64,000 bases of DNA from positions 676,533-740,532 of the forward strand of contig VXBA01001836.1 of the NCBI GenBank assembly GCA_013399895.1, in the 5' to 3' direction. This document shows positions 63,821 through 64,000 of the stretch, piece after piece (within the stretch, counting starts at the first letter, position 1; every line of letters begins with the position of its first letter). The position numbers and the translations under genes were made by a program. The notes beneath the pieces are model-generated. The model was not told where the DNA came from and ran no database searches. It worked only from the letters and a program-made list of their open reading frames with translations. The stretch is from Serilophus lunatus (Eukaryota; Chordata; Aves; Passeriformes; Eurylaimidae).

Positions 63821-64000
63821 GACAGGCAAGGGATGCAAGGGATCCCTAGAAACCTCCACTATGGACGTAACTATTCCAGTAAAGAGATGCCAGCCATCAG
63901 CTGGGTGAAGCCTGACTTCACTTCTAATTTTATCTTGAGAAGATCCCAGTGGACTGCCTAAGAGGAGCTAAAGAAGGAAAGCAAGTTTCAGCTGCAGCCA

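Overview
The window reads as non-coding nuclear DNA from a bird. The evidence is several CR1 (chicken repeat 1) LINE copies on both strands. One ends in the CR1-typical ATTCTATGATTCT tail and one is a classic 5'-truncated avian CR1 3' piece. The background is otherwise AT-rich and CpG-poor. I cannot tell the order of bird from this sequence. I recognise no host protein-coding exon, tRNA, rRNA or CRISPR array. The longest open frames (about 150-190 codons) match no family I know and are near what chance allows over 64 kb in six frames.

Layout. 0-6.5 kb is mostly unique sequence with A-rich repeats and three patches that keep more CpG than their surroundings (2.73-2.98, 3.82-4.30 and 4.53-5.20 kb); the middle patch has paired GATA motifs around an AP-1/NF-E2 motif. 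6.5-6.7 kb holds a very old SINE/LINE-tail relic. A 57-base N gap sits at 7,969-8,025. 8-18.6 kb is unique AT-rich DNA. A clear CpG island of about 430 bp (about 28 CpG) lies at 18.61-19.04 kb and is the best promoter candidate. A perfect 20-bp inverted repeat lies at 20.44-20.56 kb. 20.6-31 kb is unique, with a MIR-like relic at 27.4 kb.

An old minus-strand CR1 with a readable reverse transcriptase piece occupies about 31.0-32.1 kb. A GACA/GATA compound microsatellite lies at 36.75-36.92 kb. A younger but dead plus-strand CR1 with endonuclease, RT, C-terminal and tail parts occupies about 39.88-42.30 kb. It contains a 312-bp near-identical tandem copy split by a single N, most likely an assembly false duplication. 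42.3-59.9 kb is unique DNA with simple repeats and another old tail relic (50.8 kb). Old CR1 RT sequence lies at about 59.93-60.27 kb, and a CR1 3' end on the minus strand at 63.34-63.82 kb closes the window.

No gene system can be assembled from this content. The window is best described as intergenic or deep intronic DNA with one CpG island, a few candidate regulatory patches and a layered record of retroelement insertions of different ages. I did not find a convincing new biological system. The most informative anomalies are the duplicated segment at the N, the CpG island with no visible gene, and the long perfect inverted repeat.
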